Of a DNA stretch of 64,000 nt, positions 1 through 7,358 are shown piece after piece. Under the pieces are notes generated by a model. The model searched no databases. It saw only the letters and a list, made by a program, of their open reading frames with translations, and was not told the DNA's origin. The stretch comes from Tsuneonella troitsensis (lineage in GTDB: Bacteria; Pseudomonadota; Alphaproteobacteria; Sphingomonadales; Sphingomonadaceae). Position 1 is the first letter of the stretch, and each line of letters opens with the position of its first letter. The stretch lies in contig NZ_LMAU01000003.1 of NCBI RefSeq assembly GCF_001441535.1, forward strand, positions 310,001 through 374,000. The letters run 5' to 3'. A program made the position numbers and the translations under genes.

Positions 1-945
1 GAGGTGCCGGACCTGACCGGTATCCCCGAAGCGATGCTCGCACGGCTCAGGGGGCCGGACGGCCAGATCGATCCGGCGCGCGTCGCCGAATTGCGGTCAC
101 GCTTCTGCAACGCGGACGGCACACCCAGCACGCAAGGCGGACCTGCCAGGTTCGACCCCGCCCAGTTCGCCGCGCTCCGCACCGCGCTGGCTTGCGGCAG
201 TGACGGACAGGTGGATGTGGCCGCGCTTCCGGCCCAGATCGCCGACCGGCTCAAGGGGCCGGACGGGACGATCGACCAGGCGCGGCTTGCCGAACTGCGG
301 ACCCGGATCTGCGCGATTCCCGAGGGCGGACCACAGGGTCGGCGCGGTGAAGGCGGACCGGCGGCGGGCGCACCGCCTGCCGATGGCGCGCCTGCGGGTG
401 GAGGCGGTCGACGCGGTGGCGGCGGGCCGGGCGGCATGATGGGCGGCGGTGACGGGCAGGGTCGCTGGAACCTGTCGGTCTATCACAGCATCGAACTGAA
501 CAACCGTGCGCTGGTGGCGCCCGGCGGTCCGGCGCTCGATCTCCTGTCGGGCGATGCGCTGGGCGAGGGCGGCGTGTCGCGCCACCGGATCGAGTTCGAA
601 GGCGGCCTGTTCAAGGACGGTCTCGGAGCGCGCATCTCGGGCCGCTATTCCAGCCCGACCACGGTGAACGGGAGCGGCCTGCCGGGTTCCAGCGACTTGC
701 GCTTCGGCGCGCTCGCCACCTTCGATCTGCGGGTATTCGCCAACCTCGAGCAGCAGGAATGGCTGACTGGCAGCAACGGTCCGGGCTTCTGGAAGGGCAC
801 CCGGCTCGGCCTGCGCGTCAACAACGTGTTCGATGCACAGCAGCGAGTGACCGATTCCTCCGGCGTTGTTCCGCTGCGCTACCAGCCGGGACTGGTCGAT
901 CCGACCGGTCGGTTCTTCGAGATCGAGCTGCGCAAGCTGTTCTGA
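1..945 (+). CDS. TonB-dependent receptor-like outer membrane protein, C-terminal part (5' truncated by window edge)
   Basis: The frame is open to base 1, so the true start lies outside the window; the GTG at 4 is only the first start-like codon visible. The last ~160 residues are beta-barrel-like: alternating strands, VNNVFDAQQRV near the end (typical of the last strands of TonB receptors) and a terminal Phe (RKLF), the outer-membrane C-terminal signature. Before them is an unusual segment with four DG motifs at residues 19, 38, 67 and 87 of the visible part (such as GPDGQID and GPDGTID), three Cys, and a Gly/Arg-rich linker at ~110-150. The repeats recall calcium-binding DGxxD loops, but that is inference. 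A strong hairpin follows the stop codon. A TonB receptor of a sphingomonad-type subfamily is the best call; the ligand is unknown. Confidence 0.7.
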   Translation, partial: EVPDLTGIPEAMLARLRGPDGQIDPARVAELRSRFCNADGTPSTQGGPARFDPAQFAALRTALACGSDGQVDVAALPAQIADRLKGPDGTIDQARLAELRTRICAIPEGGPQGRRGEGGPAAGAPPADGAPAGGGGRRGGGGPGGMMGGGDGQGRWNLSVYHSIELNNRALVAPGGPALDLLSGDALGEGGVSRHRIEFEGGLFKDGLGARISGRYSSPTTVNGSGLPGSSDLRFGALATFDLRVFANLEQQEWLTGSNGPGFWKGTRLGLRVNNVFDAQQRVTDSSGVVPLRYQPGLVDPTGRFFEIELRKLF

Positions 946-953
946 TTGCGCAC

Positions 954-982
954 GCCTCCGGAGCCGCGATGGCTCCGGAGGC
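954..982. terminator. Strong hairpin terminator between convergent genes
   Basis: A perfect 12-bp stem (gcctccggagcc / ggctccggaggc) with a 5-nt loop starts 9 nt after the stop of the upstream gene. A short cttttc run follows on the plus strand. The stem sits between the convergent receptor gene and the minus-strand gene ending at 1003, so it could serve both. Confidence 0.7.
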
Positions 983-1002
983 GCCGGCTTTTCATCGAAG
1001 TC

Positions 1003-1605
1003 CTATTTCGCGGCGGCCTGTTCCGCCGCCCAGGCCTTCTGACCTTCGATCCAGGCGTCGCGAGCGGCGAACCATTCGGCCCGCCGCCTGGCCCAGTCGG
1101 ATGCGGTCATCGGTGTCTTCTCCGTCAGCCACTGGTCGCGCTGATCCTGAAACGTCGCCTTGTCGAAGCCGAACGCGTCGCGCCACGCGGCGAGGTCCTT
1201 ATCCAGGGCGGAGCGGATCGCCTTGGCGTCGTCGGGTAACGTGCTTCCCACCTTGACTGCTTCGGCTGCGCCCAGCGCTTCGAGCCGACGCGGGTTCGAT
1301 TTACCCACATAGCGATCGATTGCCTCGCGATAGGCAAGCGCCTGTGCGGCTTCCCTTGAGCGGCCATTGGCGGTGAGATCGGCGCGCACGTCGCCGCGCC
1401 GGGCGAGAGCGTTCTCCGCCGCCGTGCGCGGATCGCGGCTCTGCTGGGGAATGTCGTCGATCGACCCCATGCCGCGATTGTCGACCCGCACCTCGGTTGG
1501 TGGGGCGCCGCCGCCGGGCGGTGGTCCGCCAGGCTGCTGCTGCGCGAAAGCTGGACATGCGGCTGAGGCGGCACCCGCGATGAGAGCGAAGGCAAGGCAG
1601 CGCAT
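1003..1605 (-). CDS. Hypothetical exported protein, 200 aa
   Basis: I do not recognise this family. The N-terminus (MRCLAFALIAGAASAACPAFA then QQ) is a clear Sec signal peptide with an AFA-Q cleavage site, so the mature protein should be periplasmic. A Pro/Gly-rich stretch (~25-35) is followed by a helix-rich, Ala/Arg/Asp-rich body with several Trp near the C-terminus. The ATG at 1605 is supported by an AGAGGA ribosome binding site. It converges on the receptor-like gene across the hairpin at 954-982. No catalytic motif is visible. Confidence 0.6.
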   Translation of the reverse strand: MRCLAFALIAGAASAACPAFAQQQPGGPPPGGGAPPTEVRVDNRGMGSIDDIPQQSRDPRTAAENALARRGDVRADLTANGRSREAAQALAYREAIDRYVGKSNPRRLEALGAAEAVKVGSTLPDDAKAIRSALDKDLAAWRDAFGFDKATFQDQRDQWLTEKTPMTASDWARRRAEWFAARDAWIEGQKAWAAEQAAAK

Positions 1606-1686
1606 GATTTTCCTCTCTCGTGACTTATCGAGAGAACGTTATCATCGCCTTCCGCTCAGGCAAACCCCATGCGTTTCAAGCTGCGG

Positions 1687-2478
1687 TCAGTGCACCCGAA
1701 CCGTGGGAAATGCGAGCGAGGCGATGCCGCGCGCGCTGAACGGCTTCCACGCGCCTTCGGCCTGCGCCAGCCGGTCGGCGATGGCGAGCATTACCGCCGG
1801 ATTGACGCCCAGACCGATGTGGCTGGCGTAGACCTCGATATTCTCGGTAAGCGGATTGCGATCGGGGTGCTGGACCGATCCGCGCCAGTGAACCACGCCG
1901 TCGCCTTTCGTCAGGATCGAGGTCGTCGGCACCGGCGGTGCATCGGCGAGCTTGCGGAAGCGGCCGGTTTTCATCGGTTCGGGCCGCCGACCGTTGATCG
2001 CCTCGAACAGCGGTCGTGCATTGGTGAAGCGGCGGTTGTCGCTGATCGGGCTACCAAGGGTGATGACCTGCCGGACCATGTCGGGCATCTGCTTGGCCAG
2101 TTCGCGCGCGAACACGCCGCCCAGGCTCCAGCCGATGATCGAAATCTTCCCACCGGTGCGCTCGTGCAGGGACGATACGCAGCGTCCCATCGCCTCGATC
2201 CGGCCGTTGTCGACCCGCAGGTTGCGCCCGAGGTTCCATCCGGTCACGTCGTAGCCGAGCTGGGCGAGGAGCCGGCGCATCGGGCCGGTCGATCCGTCAC
2301 CCGCCATGAAGCCGGGCAGGACCAGCACTCCATGCCCGTCTCCGCGTGGCAGGAACGACAGGGCGGGTCGTAGCGCCATGAAAGCCGCCAGTTCGCCCAG
2401 CGCGCGGTGCGGTTCGGTCAGCGCCAGCAGGCGGCTGGGCGGATGCGCTCGCTGGCGCGCTGCGGTGGCTGTCGTCAT
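1687..2478 (-). CDS. Alpha/beta hydrolase (lipase/esterase-like), 263 aa
   Basis: Residues ~50-60 give GVLVLPGF, the oxyanion-loop region of alpha/beta hydrolases. GWSLGG is the nucleophile elbow, with Ser as catalytic nucleophile. A later His in YASHIGLGVNP could complete the triad. Its ATG overlaps the stop of the upstream acyltransferase gene (ATGA at 2475-2478), so the two are translationally coupled. Coupling to a wax-ester/triacylglycerol synthase suggests a role in turnover or loading of neutral lipid, but the substrate is inferred. No signal peptide is seen, so it is likely cytosolic or lipid-droplet associated. Confidence 0.75.
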   Translation of the reverse strand: MTTATAARQRAHPPSRLLALTEPHRALGELAAFMALRPALSFLPRGDGHGVLVLPGFMAGDGSTGPMRRLLAQLGYDVTGWNLGRNLRVDNGRIEAMGRCVSSLHERTGGKISIIGWSLGGVFARELAKQMPDMVRQVITLGSPISDNRRFTNARPLFEAINGRRPEPMKTGRFRKLADAPPVPTTSILTKGDGVVHWRGSVQHPDRNPLTENIEVYASHIGLGVNPAVMLAIADRLAQAEGAWKPFSARGIASLAFPTVRVH

Positions 2479-4049
2479 GATGCGGATGCTTTCGTGCGGG
2501 CCGGACGCTTGCCGGCGGATTTGGGAGAAGAACGGGCGGCGCGCGGCTTGGTGCCCGCGGACGCTTTGCTGGCGGCCTTCTTAGGCGGCCTGGCGGGGGC
2601 TTTGGGTTTGGCTTTAGGGGCTGATTCAATCGCCCCGGCGGCGTCGCGCAGTTCGGTGAAGCTGTTCTCGATGCACTGCGCGTAGAATTCCGGATCGGGC
2701 ATCAGTTCGCGGCAGGCGGTGAAGGTGATCGTCGCCTCGTCGCAATAGCTCTGCACCGTGTGTCCCAGGCCCGTGCCATCGGTCAGGCAGAGGAGGCCGT
2801 ACATGCTCTCGAGCCGGGCGCCGGTCGAATAGATCGGCACCGGCGGGCCGGGCACGTTGGTAACCACGGTGGTGAACATCGGTCCCATACCGCGATTGGC
2901 GAGGCCGAGCCGGGTATAGAGCTGGGCCCCCAGGCTCATCCACAATGCGGGGCTGACCTTGCTCATCTCGGTCATGTTGCGGGCGCCAACCGCTTCCGTC
3001 ATCGCCTTCGAGTTGGTCGTCTGCGCGTGGACGAAGCGCAGCCGCTCGGCCGGATCGTCGATATGCGTGCCGAGCGGGGCGACCATCGCGGCGACCTGGT
3101 TGCCCATGTCGCCCTTTTCCTGGCCGGACCGGACGGAGATCGGCGCCATCGCGGTCAGCGTCTTCTTGGGCAGGTCGTCCTTGGCGAGGAGATACTTGCG
3201 CAAGGCGCCGCCGACGATCGCCAGGAACACGTCGTTGACCTTGGCCCCCGGCGCCAGCGCGCGGATCGCCTTGATGTCAGCCAGCGGGACGCTGCGCCCC
3301 TCGACCACGCGGTGCGGCGAAATGACCTTGTTGAAGCGGGATTTGGGCGCGACCATCTCGCCCGAAACCTTGAAGTCCTTGGCAACCAGGCCCTTGATCG
3401 CCTTTGCCAGCCCCGGCGCGGCTTTAGCTGCCACTTCGAGCTGCTTGAGCGGGTTGGTCACCGCGTTGAAGTAGCTCTTGCCGAGCAGCTCGGCGGGATT
3501 GGGCACCTTCTCGGGCTTCCAGGTATCGGGCGTGTCCGGCGGTCCATCGTCGGCGCGCAGCGTGTGCATCGCCTCCATCAGGTCGATCCCGCTCATCCCG
3601 TCGATCGCGGCGTGGTGGACTTTGGTCACCATCGCGTAGGAGCCCTTGGGCACGCCCGCGATCCCGTCGATCCCCTCGACGACGGTGAACTCCCACGGCG
3701 GTCGCGTCAGGTCGAGTGGGCGGGCGAAGATGCGCGCCGCCTGGATGCACAGTTGCCGCCAATCGCCCGGCTGCGGCAGCGCGACGTGCCGGACGTGATA
3801 CTCCAGGTCGAAGTCCGGATCCTCGATCCAGTAGGGATAGTCGAGGTCGAAGGGCACGCGCACCATGCGCTGGCGGATCGTCTTCGACAGCTGCATGCGG
3901 CTTTCGAAAAAGGCGAGGATGTCCTTGAACCGCACGAAGCCGCCGGGCGCGGTTTCCGGGTTGTAGATCAGGATCGAGCCGATGTGCATCGGCGAATTCT
4001 TCGTCTCGAGCGCGACGAAGCTGGCATCCATGCCCTGCAACTGGCGCAT
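2475..4049 (-). CDS. Wax ester synthase / diacylglycerol acyltransferase (WS/DGAT)
   Basis: This gene makes wax esters or triacylglycerol from acyl-CoA and an alcohol or diacylglycerol. Start typical of the family: MRQLQGMDASFVALE. The catalytic motif HHAAIDG is at residues 145-151. NVPGPP, another family marker, is in the C-terminal domain. I chose ATG 4049 over the longer frame to 4154 because GGGGAG precedes it and family homology begins there. The last ~45 residues form a Lys/Ala/Pro/Ser-rich basic tail (such as KAKPKAPARPPKKAASKAS) resembling histone-H1-like or PhaF-type tails and not part of the usual ~460-480 aa enzyme. It is coupled by ATGA to the downstream hydrolase. Confidence 0.9.
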   Translation of the reverse strand: MRQLQGMDASFVALETKNSPMHIGSILIYNPETAPGGFVRFKDILAFFESRMQLSKTIRQRMVRVPFDLDYPYWIEDPDFDLEYHVRHVALPQPGDWRQLCIQAARIFARPLDLTRPPWEFTVVEGIDGIAGVPKGSYAMVTKVHHAAIDGMSGIDLMEAMHTLRADDGPPDTPDTWKPEKVPNPAELLGKSYFNAVTNPLKQLEVAAKAAPGLAKAIKGLVAKDFKVSGEMVAPKSRFNKVISPHRVVEGRSVPLADIKAIRALAPGAKVNDVFLAIVGGALRKYLLAKDDLPKKTLTAMAPISVRSGQEKGDMGNQVAAMVAPLGTHIDDPAERLRFVHAQTTNSKAMTEAVGARNMTEMSKVSPALWMSLGAQLYTRLGLANRGMGPMFTTVVTNVPGPPVPIYSTGARLESMYGLLCLTDGTGLGHTVQSYCDEATITFTACRELMPDPEFYAQCIENSFTELRDAAGAIESAPKAKPKAPARPPKKAASKASAGTKPRAARSSPKSAGKRPARTKASAS

Positions 4050-4128
4050 CCGGTTCTCCCCCCGCGCCCACGTTGCGTGGGTCTGCGGCAGGGAGACTAA
4101 CACAAGAGGGGCGGTTGGCAATCTCTGG

Positions 4129-5286
4129 CTAGATCGCGTCCCCTGCGGCCACACCGCTCGCCCAGGCCCACTGGAAGTTGTATCCGCCCAGCCAGCCGGT
4201 CACGTCGACCGCCTCGCCGATCGCGTAGAGACCGGGAACGGCCTTCGCCTCCATCGTTTTCGACGAAAGCCCGTCGGTGGCGATCCCGCCCACGGTTACC
4301 TCGGCCTTGGCGAAGCCCTCGCTGCCGTTGGGCCGGAAGGTCCAGCGCGCCAGCTTCGCCTCGGCATCGCGCAGTGCCTTGTCCGACAGGCGCGCCAGTT
4401 CGCCTTCGTGCCCGAGCCGGTCCGCCAGCGTATCGGCCAGCCGGGCGGGCAGCGCCTCGCGCAGCAGCGCCCGAACCGATCCGCCCGGCACGGCTTGCTT
4501 GGCATCGAGCAGCCAGCCCGGCGCGCGATCGGGCAGGAAGTTCACCGCCACCTCCTCGCCCGGCCGCCAATAGCTCGAGGCCTGCAGGATCGCGGGGCCC
4601 GACAGGCCGCGATGAGTGAACAGCGCCGCCTCGCGGAAGGCGGCCTTTCCCGCATGGGCGACGACTTCGGCCGACACGCCCGACAGGTCGCGGAACAATA
4701 CGTCCTCGCCGCCCAGCGTCAGCGGCACGAGCGCGGGGCGCGGTTCGACCACCTTCAGACCGAATCGTCGCGCCAGATCGTAGGCGTAGCCGGTGGCGCC
4801 CATCTTGGGGATCGACGGGCCGCCGGTAGCGATCACCAGCGACGGAGCGCTGTCGCCGCCCACGCGAAAGCGGCCGTCGGCGTGGCCCACCTCGCCTACG
4901 TCCGCGTCGCAGCGCACCTCCACCCCGCCGTCCGCGCATTCGGCCAGCAGCATGGCGACGATCTGCTTCGCCGACCCGTCGCAGAAGAGCTGCCCCAGCG
5001 TCTTTTCGTGCCAGGCAATGCCGTGGTTTTCGACGAGGTCGAGGAAGTCGCGGGGCGTGTACCGGGCGAGCGCGGACTTGGCGAAATGCGGATTGGCCGA
5101 CAGATAGTTCGCCGGTCCTGCGCCAAGGTTGGTGAAGTTGCACCGGCCCCCGCCCGAGATAAGGATCTTCTTTCCGACCGCCTCTGCCCTCTCCAGCACC
5201 AGCACGCGGCGATCGCGCCCGCCGGCACGCGCGGCGCACATCAGGCCCGCCGCCCCGCCGCCCAGGATGATCGCATCGTATTCCAT
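4129..5286 (-). CDS. NAD(P)/FAD-dependent oxidoreductase, HI0933/YhiN family, 385 aa
   Basis: The N-terminus MEYDAIILGGGAAGLMCA is a dinucleotide-binding GxGxxG fold. It is followed by GKKILISGGGRCNFTN, the signature of the HI0933 (YhiN) flavoprotein family, and ends with the second FAD contact AIGEAVDVTGWLGGYNFQ. The open frame extends to 6081, but that extension is antisense to the phosphoesterase gene. ATG 5286 matches the family start, and 385 aa is the usual length. Biochemical function of the family is not settled. It is divergent from the phosphoesterase across 105 bp, which must carry promoters for both. Confidence 0.88.
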   Translation of the reverse strand: MEYDAIILGGGAAGLMCAARAGGRDRRVLVLERAEAVGKKILISGGGRCNFTNLGAGPANYLSANPHFAKSALARYTPRDFLDLVENHGIAWHEKTLGQLFCDGSAKQIVAMLLAECADGGVEVRCDADVGEVGHADGRFRVGGDSAPSLVIATGGPSIPKMGATGYAYDLARRFGLKVVEPRPALVPLTLGGEDVLFRDLSGVSAEVVAHAGKAAFREAALFTHRGLSGPAILQASSYWRPGEEVAVNFLPDRAPGWLLDAKQAVPGGSVRALLREALPARLADTLADRLGHEGELARLSDKALRDAEAKLARWTFRPNGSEGFAKAEVTVGGIATDGLSSKTMEAKAVPGLYAIGEAVDVTGWLGGYNFQWAWASGVAAGDAI

Positions 5287-5391
5287 CGCCAGGCGCCTAG
5301 GCGATCGCAGACCGACTCGGAACCGTAATCCAGCCGCCAACCCGTCACATGGATGATTCATGCGGCGTGAAACCGGCAGGAGTACCACCGC

Positions 5392-6261
5392 ATGCTGACT
5401 GAAATTCCGGCCCAGGCGGCGTTCAAGCAGTTGTCGAAGACCGAGCGCGGCATCGGTCCGTCGGGCGCGCCGCGACGGCATTACCGCGCCATCTGGATCT
5501 CCGACGTCCACCTCGGCACCCGCGGTTGCAACTGTGCGCTGCTGCTCGACTTCCTCGACCACTGTGACAGCGACACGCTCTACCTCGTCGGCGACATCAT
5601 CGACGGCTGGCGGATGAAGAAGCGCTTCTACTGGCCCGAGCGCCACAACGCGATCGTGCGCCGGATCATGAAGAAGGCCAAGGTGGGCACGCGGGTGGTC
5701 TATATCCCCGGCAATCACGACGAGATGTTCCGCCAGTTCACCGGTTCCAACTTCGGCGGGGTGGAAATCCGGCGGTCGGCCGTGCACGAGACCGCCGATG
5801 GACGCCGCCTGTTGGTGCTGCACGGCGACGAGTTCGATGCGGTCGTGATGGGCCAGCGCTGGCTCGCGTTCGCGGGCGACACGGCCTACAATCTGCTGCT
5901 CCGCCTCAACGTCGTGATCAACGCCGTCCGGCGCCGGTTCGACCTGCCGTACTGGTCGCTGTCCGCGCACGCCAAGCACAAGGTCAAGGACGCGGTCGCG
6001 TTCATCTCTCGCTTCGAGGAGACGGTCGCCCATGCCGCGGGCAAGCGCCGGGTCGACGGCGTCGTCTGCGGGCACATCCACACCGCCGAGATCCGCGATT
6101 TCGACGGCATCGCCTATTACAACGACGGCGATTGGGTGGAGAGCTGCACCGCGCTGGTCGAGCGCGCGGACGGGACGATGGAGATCCTGCGCTGGGCCGA
6201 AGAGGTTGCGGCGCGCACGGCGCCCACGCTGGTGCCCGTTACCCGGAAGGAGGCCGCGTGA
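5392..6261 (+). CDS. LpxH-like UDP-2,3-diacylglucosamine diphosphatase family metallophosphoesterase
   Basis: The calcineurin-like metal motifs appear in order: SDVHLG (D-x-H), VGDIIDGW, GNHDE, LHGDEFD and GHIH. The pattern matches COG2908. At 289 aa it is longer than classical LpxH (~240), with an ~30-residue N-terminal extension. An AGGAG precedes ATG 5392. The stop overlaps the start of the following glycosyltransferase by one base (TGATG), implying coupled translation. True LpxH activity in lipid A synthesis is possible, but many paralogues of this family act on other nucleotide-lipid or phosphoester substrates. Pairing with a GT4 enzyme suggests an envelope glycolipid role (inference). 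Confidence 0.82.
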   Translation: MLTEIPAQAAFKQLSKTERGIGPSGAPRRHYRAIWISDVHLGTRGCNCALLLDFLDHCDSDTLYLVGDIIDGWRMKKRFYWPERHNAIVRRIMKKAKVGTRVVYIPGNHDEMFRQFTGSNFGGVEIRRSAVHETADGRRLLVLHGDEFDAVVMGQRWLAFAGDTAYNLLLRLNVVINAVRRRFDLPYWSLSAHAKHKVKDAVAFISRFEETVAHAAGKRRVDGVVCGHIHTAEIRDFDGIAYYNDGDWVESCTALVERADGTMEILRWAEEVAARTAPTLVPVTRKEAA

Positions 6262-7307
6262 TGCGCATCTGCATCGTAACCGACGCCTGGACGCCGCAGA
6301 TCAACGGCGTGGTGCGCACACTTGAGGCGACGCGCGAAGGCCTGGAGCGGCTCGGCCACACGGTTGGAGTGGTTTCGCCCGCCGATTATCGATCTGTACC
6401 GTGCCCCACTTATCCCGAAATCCGCCTCGCGCTCGCATCGCGTGCGAAGGTCGGCGCGCGGATCGAGGCATTCGCCCCCGATGCCCTGCACCTCGCCACC
6501 GAAGGTCCGCTGGGCATCGCCGCGCGCAGCTGGGCGCAGCGGCACGGCCTGTCGTTCACGACCGCGTATCATACGCATTTCCCGCAGTACCTCTCGCGCC
6601 GCACGCACATGCCCGCTGCACCGTTCTGGCGGTTCATCCGCTGGTTCCACGCCCCGGCGACCGCCACCCTTGCGGCGACCGAGGGCCTGCGCAGCGAGCT
6701 CGCGAGCCACGGCGTCGGGCCGACGTTGCCGTGGAGCCGCGGGGTCGACCTGCGGCAGTTTTCGCCGGTGGGGGACTTCCATCCCGCGTTCCGCCGGCTG
6801 CCCGGCCCGATCATGCTCTATGTCGGCCGGATCGCGGTGGAGAAGAGCGTCGAGCGGTTCCTGGCGCTCGACGTACCCGGGACCAAGGTCGTGGTCGGCG
6901 ATGGACCGGCGCGGGCATCGCTGGCCGTGCGCTTTCCCGATGCGGTGTTCCTGGGTCCGATGCGCGGGGCGGAGCTGGCCGCGGCATACCGCAGCGCCGA
7001 CGTGTTCGTGTTTCCCAGCAGCACCGACACCTTCGGCTTGGTGATGGTGGAGGCGCTCGCCTGCGGCACGCCGGTCGCCGCGTTGCCCGAAGACGGCCCG
7101 CGCGCGATCGTGACGCCCGAATGCGGCGCTCTGTCGCCCGACCTCGGCGTCGCCGTGCGCGAGGCCCTGGGCAAGCACCGGGCGGACTGCGCGGCGCGCG
7201 CGCGAGACTTCGGATGGGACGCCGCGACCCGCCATTTTCTTGCCGCGCTGACCCCGCTCGCCGCCGAGGCGCGGCCCCATGCCGATGCCATGCCTTTCGC
7301 CGCATAA
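6261..7307 (+). CDS. GT4-family glycosyltransferase, 348 aa
   Basis: The protein has a GT-B fold: MRICIVTDAWTPQINGVVRT at the N-terminus (the Gly-rich acceptor loop of SqdX/PimB/mannosyltransferase-like enzymes), then MLYVGRIAVEKS and VVGDGP in the nucleotide-sugar domain, and DTFGLVMVEALACGTPV, the E-x7-E type donor motif. ATG 6261 shares its A with the upstream TGA; the longer frame from 6132 lies inside the phosphoesterase. It probably transfers a hexose to a lipid or nucleotide-lipid acceptor at the inner membrane face. The sugar and acceptor cannot be read from sequence. Confidence 0.85.
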   Translation: MRICIVTDAWTPQINGVVRTLEATREGLERLGHTVGVVSPADYRSVPCPTYPEIRLALASRAKVGARIEAFAPDALHLATEGPLGIAARSWAQRHGLSFTTAYHTHFPQYLSRRTHMPAAPFWRFIRWFHAPATATLAATEGLRSELASHGVGPTLPWSRGVDLRQFSPVGDFHPAFRRLPGPIMLYVGRIAVEKSVERFLALDVPGTKVVVGDGPARASLAVRFPDAVFLGPMRGAELAAAYRSADVFVFPSSTDTFGLVMVEALACGTPVAALPEDGPRAIVTPECGALSPDLGVAVREALGKHRADCAARARDFGWDAATRHFLAALTPLAAEARPHADAMPFAA

Positions 7308-7323
7308 GGGCCACGCCGCCTAT

Positions 7324-7351
7324 TTGACGCGCGCGCGCGAAGCCCTATCTG
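7324..7351 (+). promoter_or_regulatory. Candidate sigma-70 promoter for uvrC, suggesting a leaderless mRNA
   Basis: TTGACG at 7324-7329 and TATCTG at 7346-7351 are separated by 16 nt. The expected transcription start, about 7-8 nt downstream, would be the A or the base before the uvrC ATG at 7359. There is no purine-rich ribosome binding site in between (gccgggtc). Predicted by eye. Confidence 0.45.
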
Positions 7352-7358
7352 CCGGGTC

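Noticed and set aside
5287-6081. N-terminal extension of the HI0933-type flavoprotein frame to 6081.
   Set aside because: The extension lies antisense to the phosphoesterase gene, and the family start is the GxGxxG-containing ATG at 5286.
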